This document shows, in pieces, positions 23,640 to 35,244 of a DNA stretch of 64,000 nt. Position numbers and translations under genes: made by a program. The DNA comes from Terfezia claveryi (lineage: Eukaryota > Ascomycota > Pezizomycetes > Pezizales > Pezizaceae). The notes under the pieces were generated by a model that searched no databases, had not been told where the DNA came from, and saw nothing but the letters and a program-made list of their open reading frames with translations. Each line of letters starts with the position of its first letter. Position 1 is the stretch's first letter. The DNA lies in the NCBI GenBank assembly GCA_015179025.1, contig WHUX01000081.1, forward strand, positions 124,001 to 188,000. Reading direction: 5' to 3'.

Positions 23640-24443
23640 TCAGGCAGTATACAAAGCCATCACCCAGGCCCCAAGTCCAAAAGCTAAGAGTATCAATCCA
23701 ACGACTCCAAGGAGTATGACACTGTGATCTAGGCTTCTCCAGAAGCTCCTGACTTCATCGTAACCCTCAGACCCGATCTCAACCTGGTTAGCTTGGTTGT
23801 ATCTGTGTGGCAATACAGGCTGGATTACTGAGTCCGCCGACGACGATGTCTGGCATGGAGTTTGTGATGGTGAAAAGTATGACTTGGGTTGTGGTTCAAT
23901 GTAAAGCGACAGAGGCTGGGGCCGGCGCCGTTGGTTTATAATGGTTCGTAGTCTGAGTTCCGAGTTAAATTATCACTATCACAAAATCAAAAAGAGCTAC
24001 TGTTGGTAGGATTACCTTTTCGAGAACTTTTGTGGATGAAAATGGGGAAGCCTCTTGACTCCATTTGGATGATACGCCATTTGGCTTTCGTTGTAGGTTG
24101 GAATTGGTGGTAACTTGCTGGTATCTACAGCGTGGGGAAGGCCCGGGCTGTAAAAAGTATGCTGGTCATAATAACAGTCCCTGTCTTTGGGTCCCGCTCT
24201 TTCCTGATCATACTCTATTTTGGTGCCTGTATGGTGCGTCGGAGCACAGGAGTATGTGTCTATTGTGAGAAGCGTATGGTATTGCTGATATGGACCTTGT
24301 TTCGTCGGTTCTTCCAATGGTGAGAGCAAGGAAATTTGTTGCAGTGATTGGTTTGGGGAGAATAAAACTGGACTCATACTGACAGTAGCCCTGGAGACTA
24401 GATGGGTATCTCTAAGGAGTGTGTTTTGGTTGAGTTTCGACAT
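23640..24443 (-). CDS. Hypothetical protein with C-terminal membrane anchor
   Basis: Two exons, 24016-24443 and 23640-23952, join in frame at an Arg codon (63-base intron, GTAATC donor, CAG acceptor) to give 246 aa. I do not recognise the family. The first 200 residues are polar and rich in Ser, Thr, Pro, Gln, His and Tyr, with no domain visible. The last 30 residues form one hydrophobic helix (SVILLGVVGLILLAFGLGAW) preceded by acidic and aromatic residues (EGYDEVRSFWRSLDH), with only a few residues after it. That arrangement suggests a tail-anchored or single-pass protein with a cytosolic disordered domain. The clean splice and the sharply defined helix support a real gene. Confidence 0.55.
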
Positions 24444-25580
24444 TTTTGTTGAAATAGTTTGCTGAATTGAGTTCTCGGTATTATGAATTCAAACTCAAGA
24501 GGGACAAAAAATTTGAAAGGGTATATGAAAAGAATGAAAACACGTCTCTTATACGACACGGAAAAAAGTGTGAAAAATAACAACAGTTACTGTTGACAAA
24601 ACCACCAGGGTATAGTCCACAAACGAGGGAATGTAAGCAAAGCTGGGAAACAAAAATGAGGAGAGACGACAGAATAAAGCAGATGCTGCAGCCGTAATAA
24701 AAGAGAGGGTAGAGCAAACACCTAGCCAAGCCATTACCCTGCAACAACAGGTCGTCATCCCACGAGGGTGATACAAAACTTGCAGGTCCAGATTTCAGGG
24801 GAAGCCAAACGAGCAATCGCTGTCAGCCACCCGAAACATTGAAACGAGCAATAGAAGAACCTCATACCACCTCTACTGTTCCAATAAATACGCACAGAAA
24901 AGCTAATAGTCATCTTAAAAATCCTTTTATATCCACAAGGGATGCTTCTCTTTCTCTCACAGCCAACCAATGGATCGAAACTCTTTGCGCATCACAGGCT
25001 AAAATACATAATCATGGCCGGAGATGTTTGCCACCAAAGGTCCCGTCCCGTTATCTGAATAACATTTCATACAGCTGGCAGACATTGGGTGGAGATCATG
25101 GACTGCTATAGACATTAAGTTCAATTCTTGATATTTCTTGTCTGGCTATCTCCATGATCACCGGCTGACGAGGCCTCTTTACCGCCCATTTCTAGCTGTC
25201 TTTCTTGTTCGGGTATTCTAGTTCCGGAAGTCGCAATTGTATGTGTAGCATTTGGTAGCTCCAGAAAATCGCACCATGTTTCAATGCTGCCTGCCGATCT
25301 GTACACAATCAAGTCTGTTTCAGATACAATTTTAGTAGTTGCATGCAAGAGCTTTCAATTGGCGAGCTGTGGGATGCAGATGTATACAGTACACGGCAGA
25401 TGTTACTGCACTCTCTCCTGCATAACTCTTCAGCGGTATCCGTAGAGTACATCATATGCAAGTTAGTACATGCAGATCGATACCGAATATGCCTGGATTC
25501 TATTGTTCACATGTCCTGATATTTCTTCGGAAAAGTTCACATCGTTAATTTTTATAACCTCAGGAAGAGGTTACTACATC

Positions 25581-25609
25581 TCTACGAGAGGCTTGTGCCA
25601 ATCAGACTA
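25581..25609 (-). mobile_element. Short TAGTCTGG-family insertion, imperfect target repeat
   Basis: The complement reads TAGTCTGATTGGCACAAG followed by CCTCTCGTAGA, close to the copy at 44051-44082. The flanks actacatct (25573-25581) and actacaaat (25610-25618) agree at seven of nine bases, consistent with an aged target-site duplication. Confidence 0.4.
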
Positions 25610-25706
25610 ACTACAAATACCCATTCCCACAATTATTTCCTTTTCTGGGCCTCAGCTGTGCTCGGAGCAGCTTGAGATCCTTCCGTTGCCATATCATATC
25701 AAAGGT

Positions 25707-25731
25707 TAGTCTGGTTGCACTACCCCTCGCA
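25707..25731 (+). mobile_element. 25-bp TAGTCTGG-family insertion
   Basis: A 25-base unit beginning TAGTCTGGTTGCACTACC sits between two perfect copies of the 9-mer atcaaaggt (25698-25706 and 25732-25740). The direct repeat looks like a target-site duplication; the unit itself is far too short to encode anything. Confidence 0.55.
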
Positions 25732-25920
25732 ATCAAAGGTATACAACGAGATGTCAGCCTACTTGAACTTGGAGAAGAGAGCTTTTGCTCGCCAGCTTTT
25801 CTCGCTCGATTAGTCTCGTGCCCGCTCGATAGAGGGGCTTAAGGCCGCTTACAGCAACATGCATGTCTTGGTATACAGTACCGTACGGTGCGTAATAACA
25901 TTTGCCATGGTACTGTATAT

Positions 25921-25942
25921 TAGTCTTGTGCCAACCAGACTA
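25921..25942 (+). mobile_element. 22-bp insertion with TAGTCT/AGACTA ends
   Basis: A 22-base unit starting TAGTCTTGTGCC and ending AACCAGACTA has inverted ends and lies between two perfect copies of the 9-mer actgtatat (25912-25920 and 25943-25951). It is the most compact member of the family seen here. Confidence 0.6.
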
Positions 25943-27413
25943 ACTGTATATACGGTACAGCGGAATATGTTTGGAGCGTAACCAGACTATGGAGCTGCGT
26001 GCCCCTCCCTGCGCTGTTAATACATTAGTCCCCGATCAGGAGGCAGATGGAGTGTTCAATCTGCTCCCACCAATCAGACTACTGCTCCTAAACCAGACTA
26101 CGATCGAGACTACCCAGACTACTGCTTTACAGTTTCTCAAAGGAGCTTGGTCCAGTAAACCAGACTACCGGTAGCTTGAGGCTGGAAGATCCTATGCATC
26201 TAGTTGGGACAAGCCCCTCCACAGGAGGGCATCTGATAGGTTACGGCGTTTGAAAGGTAAATTGGGTCACGTGATAATACTGTGACAAATGTAGATAAAC
26301 ATAAATACATGCAATATCAACGCAATCAATTCAAGAGGCCACTGCTATCGCTCCTTTCTCCTCTGCTTGCCAGTAGAAGCTGTTCTGCTACGGAATTGAC
26401 TATAACCAACCTATACAGATACAGCGCAGCCCAGATTGAGGGGCTGGCCAGACGCTATACATGCTACAAGAGAGGTATTATCATCACCATAATCCCCCAA
26501 AGATAGACCTGGTTTATGTAAAGTGGGAGTTTTTGCCCTTTATAGAAGATGCAAATATAGAGGTTCTTCTGTATAGTGCCTCAATACTCTTATGTTTCGC
26601 TTATGCTGCGCCTTTGGCCTGCCCAGCAAAGCAGAATTTATTAGTATATATTCAATTCCAGACAGAAGTAAAGCACAGACGAGTTTCGTGGTTCTTGTGA
26701 TATCCACTGACAAGTGAAGTTGCTTATACAAGTTTAGGACTCTACAACAAAAGCCTTACAGCAATGGCTGCCCAGTAGGAAGAATGATTTTTGGTGGGTT
26801 TTCATTTCGGAAATTGATAACTCAGCCCTTTGCTTGTTTCATAGATAGGATTCACAAGCATGAAATTGGTTTTGGTGTCACTACAATGGTCACTGCTAAT
26901 GGGACACAAGGATACATTTTACAACAACAGCAAGTAGAAAAAAGCTTAGTCTAGTGGTATGTCTCTCCAACATTGTGTGATACGAAACCCATAGAAGTTT
27001 TTTCTTTTTTTTTGTAAACAGCAAGAAATAATGAGGTTGTCTGAAAAGCAATGGAGTATTGTGGACTCCGGGTGGGAGTGAGATGCAAGTGGCCTTCAAA
27101 CTGCGATAGACAGTATATACCTTGAATCATCACCTGGTCACGACCTAGACTGGCACTGTAGACAAAGGAGGGCGGAGACCTAAGACGGAGTAGGATATAG
27201 AGAGACAAACGTATGGATGGGAGGCATCGGGAATGAGGAAGCACGGGATACAGACTTCACAGAATTTCCTTTTTACGCATGATCTCACAGTGCGAAAGTT
27301 TTCATTTCATGTGAAATTAAACATTGACAAAGCATGGAGGGAGTTGGTTTTCGGTTTCCACCTTTCCATCTACTCTCATATTTGAGAAGAGTAGTATACC
27401 TATTTGTTGTATA

Positions 27414-27695
27414 CAGTCAACTCTTGCAATAACAGACGGACCTCGCTAGAGCGGCTTCAGGATTTCATCAACAGTAAACACCAACAAATTCCCCGGACGG
27501 CCATACAATACCGGACTGGGCATGTCTGGTTGCTGAATAATCTACTCTGTTAGGCTTAATGTGACTCGAATACCCTTCTTGGAGGGCAAAATGGGGAGTT
27601 CTCAGAACTCCCTGTCTGAGGGTTCTATAGCGGAACCTTGCTATACCGGACAGAAAGTTCTGGATTCTGCCGTCCGTTATAGCAAAAGCTGACTG
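27414..27695. mobile_element. MITE-like element with CAGTCA ends
   Basis: The left end CAGTCAACTCTTGCAATAAC (27414 on) matches the reverse complement of the right end, CAGTCAGCTTTTGCTATAAC, and similarity runs on through GGACGG. The unit is about 282 bp and has no credible ORF. CAGT termini are typical of pogo/Tc1-type elements, which duplicate TA. TA precedes the left end but the right end is followed by CA, so the duplication is not perfect. Probably a decayed non-autonomous pogo-like element. Confidence 0.5.
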
Positions 27696-28302
27696 CAAGT
27701 GTACACGAGTACTAACCTACTTCTATATACACATATAAGAAAATTTTCGGTACCTCATACAAGGCTTCACGTGAATATTGGAGTTTCCTGTACGGAGATA
27801 GAACGGATTCTGTTTTTTTAACCATTTATGGGAGAGTTATATTCGACATGCCAATACAGGGGGCGGATATCTTGGCTGTGATAGTCTGTGACTAGTCTGG
27901 CCCCTCGGAGGAGGGAACCCCTCAACAACTTATCTGAATGCGCTGTGGCGATGCAGAATTTGATGAAAGGAAAGTTATTTCTCTTTGTCACTGCCACCTG
28001 TGGCTGGATACGCCGAGAGACTCCTAGGGAAATTTACCCTGATTTGGTCCTGGGTATAAACCTGCGCTATTAACACACTTTGTTCCGTGGTAGAACAAGG
28101 TACTTTACGAACAACGTTCTTTATTTACCTTATGCTACTTTCTTAAAATAGAAAAAAATTTATCTTACCCTAGTTTCCGTGATTTCTTTGAACCGCAAAC
28201 TTTCAGGTCGTTGGAATAACATGCGGTACCCTGAAAGAAGTTGTGAAGGGAAACCCCAAAATGTAGCGAACTAGAAAAAAAAAAAATACGGGTACAGTAA
28301 AT

Positions 28303-28368
28303 GCCCAAACTCGGAATTGGAACCAAGAATCTTTTCATGACTACCTTTACCATTTAGTCTATTCGGGC
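28303..28368 (-). pseudogene. Truncated tRNA-Thr copy
   Basis: This 66-base stretch repeats the acceptor, D-loop and T-arm sequence of the tRNA at 28488-28566 (starts GCCCGAAT, ends CCGAGTTTGGGC) but has lost most of the anticodon arm, and the D stem is altered. It cannot fold as a tRNA. It lies 120 bases from the intact gene in the same orientation, so it is probably a tandem duplicate that decayed. Confidence 0.8.
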
Positions 28369-28487
28369 TTATGTTTTTCATCGTAGCCAATTCTAATCTA
28401 CAAACAAGTTATATCACCTCCGCCTTCTTTTTCTGTTAGCGAAAATTAGCTGGCTTGAAAATAAATTGAAGGCGAAAAAAAAGAAAT

Positions 28488-28566
28488 GCCCAAACTCGGA
28501 ATCGAACCAAGAATCTTTTCATATCAGGTGTACGAGTGAAACGCCTTACCATTTGGCCATTCGGGC
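28488..28566 (-). tRNA. tRNA-Thr (anticodon CGT) with 8-nt intron
   Basis: Folded by hand: acceptor stem GCCCGAA/TTTGGGC, D arm GCC-AAATGGTAA-GGC, anticodon stem TTTCA/TGAAA, variable loop of five bases, T arm CTTGG-TTCGATT-CCGAG. The anticodon loop has 15 bases; removing eight (CACCTGAT) after position 37 leaves CTCGTAA with anticodon CGT, read as threonine. The intron position is the canonical one. The A box (TGGCCAAATGG) and B box (GGTTCGATTCC) are intact. On the gene's 3' side a T run (the A-rich stretch at 28471-28486 on the plus strand) could end polymerase III transcription. Confidence 0.88.
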
Positions 28567-29338
28567 TGTTTGATTAAACCCAGCGCAAATTGGTAACTTA
28601 TACTTATTAGCAATAACTTCCGCAACATGATCATCCAACTCTATATGCGATGCTCATACCAACTACTCTATTACGATATTCTAGTTGTCCCTTCTTTCCC
28701 CTGGCAGTCATACGGGAAAATAAACCTTTAATCGGGACCTTGTCATGATACTGCGGACATAGACTTCAAAAAAATAAAAGAAAAAAACCGCTCACAAGTC
28801 ACATAACCCGACAGGCTCCCACAGCTTCATCACAGAAGACTGGAGCTGCTATTGATATTCAGCTCTAATCAGCAAGATGAGGACCTAGACTAGGCCATCA
28901 GCGATGTTCGGTGAGCAGGAAACAAGGTAGGGGAAGGAATAATGGCCAAAAAATGGAACAGGATGAGAATACGAATACTCAAGTTGCTTGTTCAGTACGA
29001 CTTGGTCGGACTAATTCAGTATATGGTTCGAATGTGACAGGTTTGTACGGTCGGTTCGGGCCTGATGTGTGAAGAGCAATATATTCGAACGTAGTTACTA
29101 AGATACATAGTTATTAAGATACATAGTTGTGCGATGTAGGCTTAGTGTTTAAATCAGTCCGTCTCAATGTCGGACGCTCAGTTGCAACTGAGCACCACAA
29201 GCACTACAAAGTTACCCTGATTCAAGTCGCTCGGTTGCTTATCAACAACCATTGTAAGCCAATCAATCCAATAAGCACATTGCTACGGGAGTACCGGCAC
29301 ATCACTAGATTTCCCGTACTTCTATTGCCCAACCCTCC
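28567..29338. other. Intergenic, no gene seen
   Basis: Between the tRNA and the 3' end of TTI2. No open frame or repeat of note; a short direct repeat AAGATACATAGTT occurs twice at 29100-29127. Confidence 0.4.
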
Positions 29339-31603
29339 TCACCGTCCAAACAACTCCCTTAGTGGTATCTTGCTCACTGCCGATGTATCCCGATCCCCAT
29401 CCCCACTCTTTCCAAACTCATCATCTACCTGTGCCCCCAAGAGCCTCCTCGTCTCCCTCCTCTTTCTTCTCCTGCTTTCGTCCTCACCGCCCTCACACCA
29501 TCCACTCACTTTCCCTTCTTCCTCGACCTCCAACAAACCCTTCACTACCCCTTCCCACTCCGCCCTCCCCACCTCTTCCCCGCTCTTCGGGTCCGTATAA
29601 ACATATATCCCCTCTAACACCCCAACCAACCCCACAAGCTCATTCATAACCCTCCTGATTTCCGACCTCTTCCACCCCTGCTCCTCATTCTTCTTTAGCT
29701 CCTCAGTGACGTCTATAACCTTCCGCGCGGAAGAGTTCGAGGTAGATAAATCGAGCGAATCTATCTTGTCGTTCAGCGCCCTCCAAGCATCTATACACCC
29801 ACTCAGTATCTCCCACTGCAATCCTTCCCGCCCTACACCAAGACCACCCAACTCATCCTTATCCTCATCCGGGTACCTGATCCTCACCCACATGCCCCCT
29901 TGTACTAAAACCGCCCTCAGGACCCTCACCGCCCCAGAAACCACCCCCCCCACCTGCAACACCGAAAACGGATCACTCAAGATCCCGCACAACCACGGCA
30001 CCAGGAAATCAAGATGTTTGACTGTTCCTATTCCCATTGCTCTAATAATCCCCAACTCGCTAACATCCTCCTGATCTGGTTCAAGAGCAAATAATACTAC
30101 TCCCATAACCGCTACATTTTCACGGCAGTACGCCATTGCGTTTTTGATTCCCTCCCTCATGATGCGATCTAATTTCTTTTGCCTCTCCCTGCCACTTTCT
30201 CGCTGTCTTTGATGCTCGTGAGACGAAAAGGTGGGGTACATACCCTCCACCACACCCACTAATGATAAAAATGCCTCTTTCAAAATCCTCACACTAGCCC
30301 CCTGCGGCATCAGCGGCGGCAGCCAATGTAAATACGGAAGCACCGCGTCCCAAATAACCTCACCCAGGCCCCTTCCCCTCGGTGGTGGTAGTAGATAATC
30401 CCTCGGTAACGCTTTTGCAAACTTTCCCAGGAGCCGGAGGGCTGTGGGTTTAGTGGTGTGAATGTGAGCGGGGTAATCTAAGAGCGTTAATAGCGGGGGC
30501 AGGATTAACGGTATCAATTCCGCAGCGGAACTGTTTGACGCAGTAGAGAGGACGAAATTTAGAAGTGTGGTCGTTTCTGGGCGATCATCAATCCAGGGAA
30601 TCGGAGTATCTGAGACGTGGAGTTTTGGTTCTGGGGCTTTGCGAGTAAATGAAGGGGCCATGGCGGTGCGGGTTAAGGAGGGGGCGAGGTGGTGCGTTCT
30701 TGTAGTTTGCTTGGTATAGGGGGCGAAGAGAGGCTTGACTGTGTTGGTGAGGATCTGTTCGATGAAGTTTGAAGAAGTGTTTTGCTTGGGGTTGAGGATA
30801 TTTGGGAGGAGGAACTGTGACAGTTTGTGTGACTTGGGGGTGGTCCATGGCTCGAGGGGGTCGGTAAAGGTAGCTATAAGAGTTGAGACCGATTGTAATG
30901 TGGGACAGGTAGAGAGAAGTGAGCCTAAGAGGGTAAGGAGTTTGATAGTGAGTTGGTGATATAGGGAGATTAGGTGCTCTTTGGTTACTACGTATGTGTT
31001 AGCAAATGCATAGATAGGAGCTGGTATCTCGGGTGAAGGGGAGATCATCCAGAAGGGCGGTTCCTACCATCCATCGCCTTTGCCTTCCGTTCCTCATCTC
31101 CTTCATCTTCCTCTTCCATCTCCTTCACCTCCCTCGGCCTGAATAACACCCCCCTAGGCCTCCCCACCGCAGCCAAAAACAACATCAACTCATCAGCATG
31201 GTTCCTATCTAACCACCTCCCGTTCCCCCTGACCATCCCATCCCCATTTTTTTCACCCAAGCCATCATTTCCTACATGAACAAGTAGGCCCTCTATCCCC
31301 CTCAGCGTCTATCCTACCAATACCACCGCAACAATCAGTCCTATTCCGTTCCATGATATCCCTCCAATAGGAACTATGTCGTACCTTAGTGTACACTTTC
31401 TCCAACTCCCTCAAGTCAGAGGTATCAGTAGGTAGTGGAATGGTGTAGAGCTCTGATACGAGCTGGTTGAGATTGTCATTCCTGGGCTCTGTCGCTGTTT
31501 GTGAGACCTCTTGAATGAGCGGTGGTGTGGCCAATGGAGCAGGGGAATTCGAGGATGGTGATGAGGAGGGGGAATCGTCATCTATAACAGAAATGAGGGG
31601 CAT
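29339..31603 (-). CDS. TTI2: TTI2-like subunit of the TTT complex
   Basis: TTI2, with TEL2 and TTI1, assembles and stabilises PIKK kinases such as TOR, ATM and ATR. The gene starts at the ATG at 31603 and ends at 29339. An N-terminal exon (acidic, Ser-rich, then LNQLVSELYTIPLP...YWRDIMERNR) is followed by a short exon with NHADELMLFLAAVGRPRGVL, a family hallmark, and then the large exon below about 31020. The intron near 31215-31275 is certain from the frame change, but two acceptors are possible (the one ending GGTTAG keeps the phase). The second intron probably runs from GTAGGAACC near 31066 to a CAG/GAG near 31028. The large exon is helical, HEAT-like, with LDYPAHIHTTKPTALRLLGK and AYCRENVAVMGVVLFALEP, as in TTI2. 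The Lys/Arg/Glu-rich C-terminus looks disordered. Confidence 0.82.
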
Positions 31604-34485
31604 GGTGGGGCTGATTTCACGGGGTTTGTTGGGGCTTGGAGTCGCGGAGTGAGCCGGGCCGTAGGAGCTGCAGCGACATCATAAGTCGTGAGATGCGATT
31701 GGTTCAGGGTAATGACTTGTGTTAATCTTGGAGGAGCACGGCACCAGACTAAGCGAGTACAAAGTAGGTATCTGAACAGAACCCAAGTGTACCTACGCCC
31801 CGGCACGAGTACGGGGTCACGAACACTACAATATATTAACCTGGGGTACGAGGCTAACTGTTCTCCCAGTTTGTTTCTGGAAGGATTTTATGACAAGACA
31901 GGATCTCCCTTATCATGTACTGTACATACATAGGACTAACTTGCTCCACTTAATCTGGTTGCATGACCCCTCCACCCCGCCCAGTCAGTAGTGTGCCACT
32001 ACATTGGCGTAAGTAAGGTAAGTTGTGGCGCTTGCAAAGGGGCTCACAAGAAATTTTACTACCCATGGGGCATCCCAGAACAACTTTCGATAGGTTTCTG
32101 GAAACGATATACCATTCGACTCGAACATATCGTTTGCGAAAGATAGCAAATGCAGGGGTCTATTCGATCTGGCTCGGACAGCATAGTCAATTCAGGTGAT
32201 GAGATTGTCGTGACCAACACTGTTACCCTGGCCCTCCAGCAAGATGACCCAAATCGCGTCTTTACGTATGGGATTCCATGAGAGATTATTAGGTGCTGGG
32301 ATCTGCACAATTCATGTGGATAACCTATAAGGTGGTTCCTAGGTGGCTGGTCCTAGGATATTACAGGGTGAAGTGCTGGTTGACATAAAGTTTCTTAAGT
32401 TTCTGCTTACCAATACATACAGTTTCTTATATCGATGCCTGTCAGCCCAAGATGTTACCTCGCAGCAACCACGTTGTGTACATTGTTTCTTTACACATTC
32501 ACTGCTAACCAAGTGCGCAGTATTCCATTCTGTCTACAAGTGGCTATTGTTGCAAGATGATTTACGAACTTGACCATCTATTTTGTCACCCAAGCAGGCC
32601 TCCACTCGGCAAGCATGGACTGAGAAAGAGAGGGATTATATCCGTACACAGCATACGCTATATCCTACACTTAGCTATCTAGATATAAAGCAGTGGTGAT
32701 AAGAAATATACACCAAAAACTATTAATAAATCTCAGATTAGCAAGATCTTGAATCCAAAATGGCCAAGAGGCATATCAACTAGTGCCTTAACTTCTCAGT
32801 TGAGCAAATCCAGCCAACTACAGTTGGAAAGTGCCTTATATGAATGGCATCAAATGTGGAAGAGATGGAACGTACTGTAGCAGTTAGTAGACATATAGTT
32901 CAATTGATGGTAGTATAATTTTGGGAAAAATATGTACATATTAAGGCTAGGGAGTTCAGTTTTACAAGAATGGCTAGATAACTAGAAGAGCCGATTTGGT
33001 ATTAATCATAAGGTTGCACTTGAAAGCGTAGAAGCCCTCCATTTCTTCCGTCTTCAAAATCTTCATCAATTTATAGAATAGTGAGCAGCTGGAGAGAATT
33101 TCTATATCAGGAAAAGCGGGGTATTGAGGGTCTGCAAGGCAACCTCATGTTATAAAAAAACCCTCCGCAAAGTCCCGAGGGGGTTTCTTATAACTGTACT
33201 TCTTAACTCAGTTATGTTTTGATTGGGGCGCAGTCCCCTGACAGAGTATGGTATGTATAGCTATAGTGAGGGTACTTTTGTTCATTACATTTCCAGTGGT
33301 ATTGATTAAGAATTTTTTTAAAAAGTGTAATATAGATTTTTTTTTCTTTTTCTTTTTCTTTTTTTCCCCCCAAAGTCTGTACGTCTATGGAGAGACTTCC
33401 TCCACCAGTCCAAAACTACAACTCGGTATGAGGCCTAAACCAAAACCATAAGCTCAGAGAGTGTTCCAGCACCGTCCCCCCCGGCCCAGTAAAGCGAGTT
33501 TACAATTCACCACCTGATCTTCTGTGACTTCACTGAAAAATGTGACGATATAGGTACCCACTCAACAATATCAAACACGTTTACTACTTCAAAGGACCCT
33601 ATATCATGTACAAGTTGACGACAGAGGTACATATTTTGAACCGTAAACAGGAGCAGCTTACTTTCTCCACAGCCTAGAATCAAATATTGGCTCGAAAAGT
33701 GATAGCCGTATCCCGTCAAGCTATAGGTAACGTCTTACAGTTAATACCTCACTCCAACGAATTCAGTACTACATAGTACCTTCGGTATGGCGTTTTCTAG
33801 AAATATTCCCTCCGGGGCATTTTCACCCTGATATGTCTAGCGACAGTTGACACTAGTTCGTGTGCACCCGAACCTATGTTCTGTTTCCCGTGACTATTCT
33901 CCCTTCCATCTAAACCGCAGAGACATGATAGTCGGCCAGCCTCGAACTGGCAGCAAGATTGTACCTGTAAACAAGTACTTGACTAAACTTCCATTCCAAT
34001 ACAGAGTACCGGGTAGCGTTATGCTTCGTGAATCGTACTATATATCGAGATCCAGAAATATATACCGGAAGGAACCCATAGCAGACCTAATGTTAGCCTA
34101 ACTAAACTAAAAATTGAGTTGTTAATTAGCTTCTGTACATACCAAAACTTCGAAACGCGAAGGGGTAAGTAGAAGACGGTGAGAGAAATGAAAACGGTAT
34201 TACGGTAGGTTATGTAGGCAAAGTATACAGTTCTATGGCTCCGTGATGCAAATTTATGCAATTGGAAACCAGGATGCAGCATAAAATCAGATTGTTATAT
34301 TCTTGGCGCCTTCGGTCAGCATACTTGAAGATTGAAACCTCTTTTTTGATATTGGAGCTCATCCCAAGCCCCGGAAACAAGTCCCAACAGCAATCACAAA
34401 ATTGCGAGGGCCGGGGGTTCTTGAAAAGTTCCTTCTCGTCGACTCGATTATCCCGACTGGGTTTGCGCACGCGAGAGAGAGAGAA
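31604..34485. other. Long intergenic region
   Basis: Separates TTI2 (minus) and MRPS17 (plus), which are divergent, so both promoters lie here. It includes CACCAGACTA near 31742 and TAATCTGGTTG near 31953 (relatives of the short insertion family), an imperfect 46-base hairpin at 33149-33194 and a T-rich run near 33340-33366. No open frame looks coding. Confidence 0.5.
33149..33194. repeat. Imperfect hairpin with GTTATAA ends
   Basis: GTTATAAAAAAACCCTC pairs with GAGGGGGTTTCTTATAAC across an 11-base spacer, with one or two mismatches. It may be a foldback remnant; no target repeat was seen around it. Confidence 0.5.
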
Positions 34486-35244
34486 ATGGCGACGCAGGCA
34501 ATACAGCAGAAGATCGTTACGAAGGTCGGAGTAGTGGTTGCGGCTCATATGTGTGCGCAGACGGTGAAGGTCAGAGTTGCAAAGACGGTGAAGGATAAGC
34601 ATATTCGAAAGGTAGGGGTGCTTGTAATGAGTCAATTAGGAGGTTGGGGACTGGCTTCCCTTAATTCTCTCTTTCCAACGACATCTCCACGACTCAACAG
34701 TACTAACCTATAACCCCCCCACCTTTTCCCTTTCCCGTTGCAGTACCTAACCCAACACGACGAATTCCTCGCTCATGACGAACGCACCGTCTGCGTCCCC
34801 GGCGATATCGTCGAGCTGCACCGCGGACGCGCCTCGTCCACAAAGCGGCACATTGTGACCAAAATCATCAGCGCGCAGTCCACCCCTCACAAGCGCCGCG
34901 CCCCAGAAACATACCCAGAGTACCTCGCGCGGCGGGACGCAGAGTTCCGCGCGGCACAGATCCGCCGCCTGCAAGGCCCAAATTGCGAGAAATACTTTAA
35001 GAAATACGAAAAGATAATCCCGGATGCGGTGAAGATGTATAGGGAGGCGTGGGAGGCCAAGAAGAAGGAGGAGGAGGAGCAGAAGAGGATGGAGAGGGAG
35101 AAGGTGGAGAGGGAGGAGAGGGAGGAGAGGGAGAGGAAGAAGAAGAAGGAGGCGAGGAATGAGGCGAGGAATGAGGCGAGGAGGGTGATGGCGGAGCAGA
35201 AGGCGAAGGAGGAGTCGCAGAAGGAGGCTGTGACAGCGCCGTGA
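34486..35244 (+). CDS. MRPS17: Mitochondrial ribosomal protein uS17m
   Basis: Small-subunit protein of the mitochondrial ribosome, S17 family. Two exons, 34486-34611 and 34744-35244, joined phase 0 (132-base intron, GTAGGG donor, TTGCAG acceptor) give 208 aa. The OB-fold core is read in VGVVVAAHMCAQTVKVRV, then the KHIRK/YLTQHDEFLAHDE junction, and VPGDIVELHRGR and KRHIVTKIIS, all typical of S17. As in other filamentous ascomycetes, a long C-terminal extension follows; here it ends in a Lys/Glu/Arg-rich helix (about residues 145-200) that bacterial S17 lacks. The gene converges on the SAP1-like ATPase. Confidence 0.93.

Larger units (their letters stand above)
24444..28302. other. Repeat-rich intergenic region
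   Basis: No coding sequence I can support. Between 25.57 and 26.18 kb the motif ACCAGACTA or its complement TAGTCTGG occurs at least eight times, several of them as short insertions flanked by direct repeats. A MITE-like inverted-repeat element follows at 27414-27695. Another TAGTCTGG copy lies near 27893. Confidence 0.5.

Noticed and set aside
32059..32310. 83-codon minus-strand frame in the 31.6-34.5 kb gap
   Set aside because: No motif, no start context, and the length is expected by chance.
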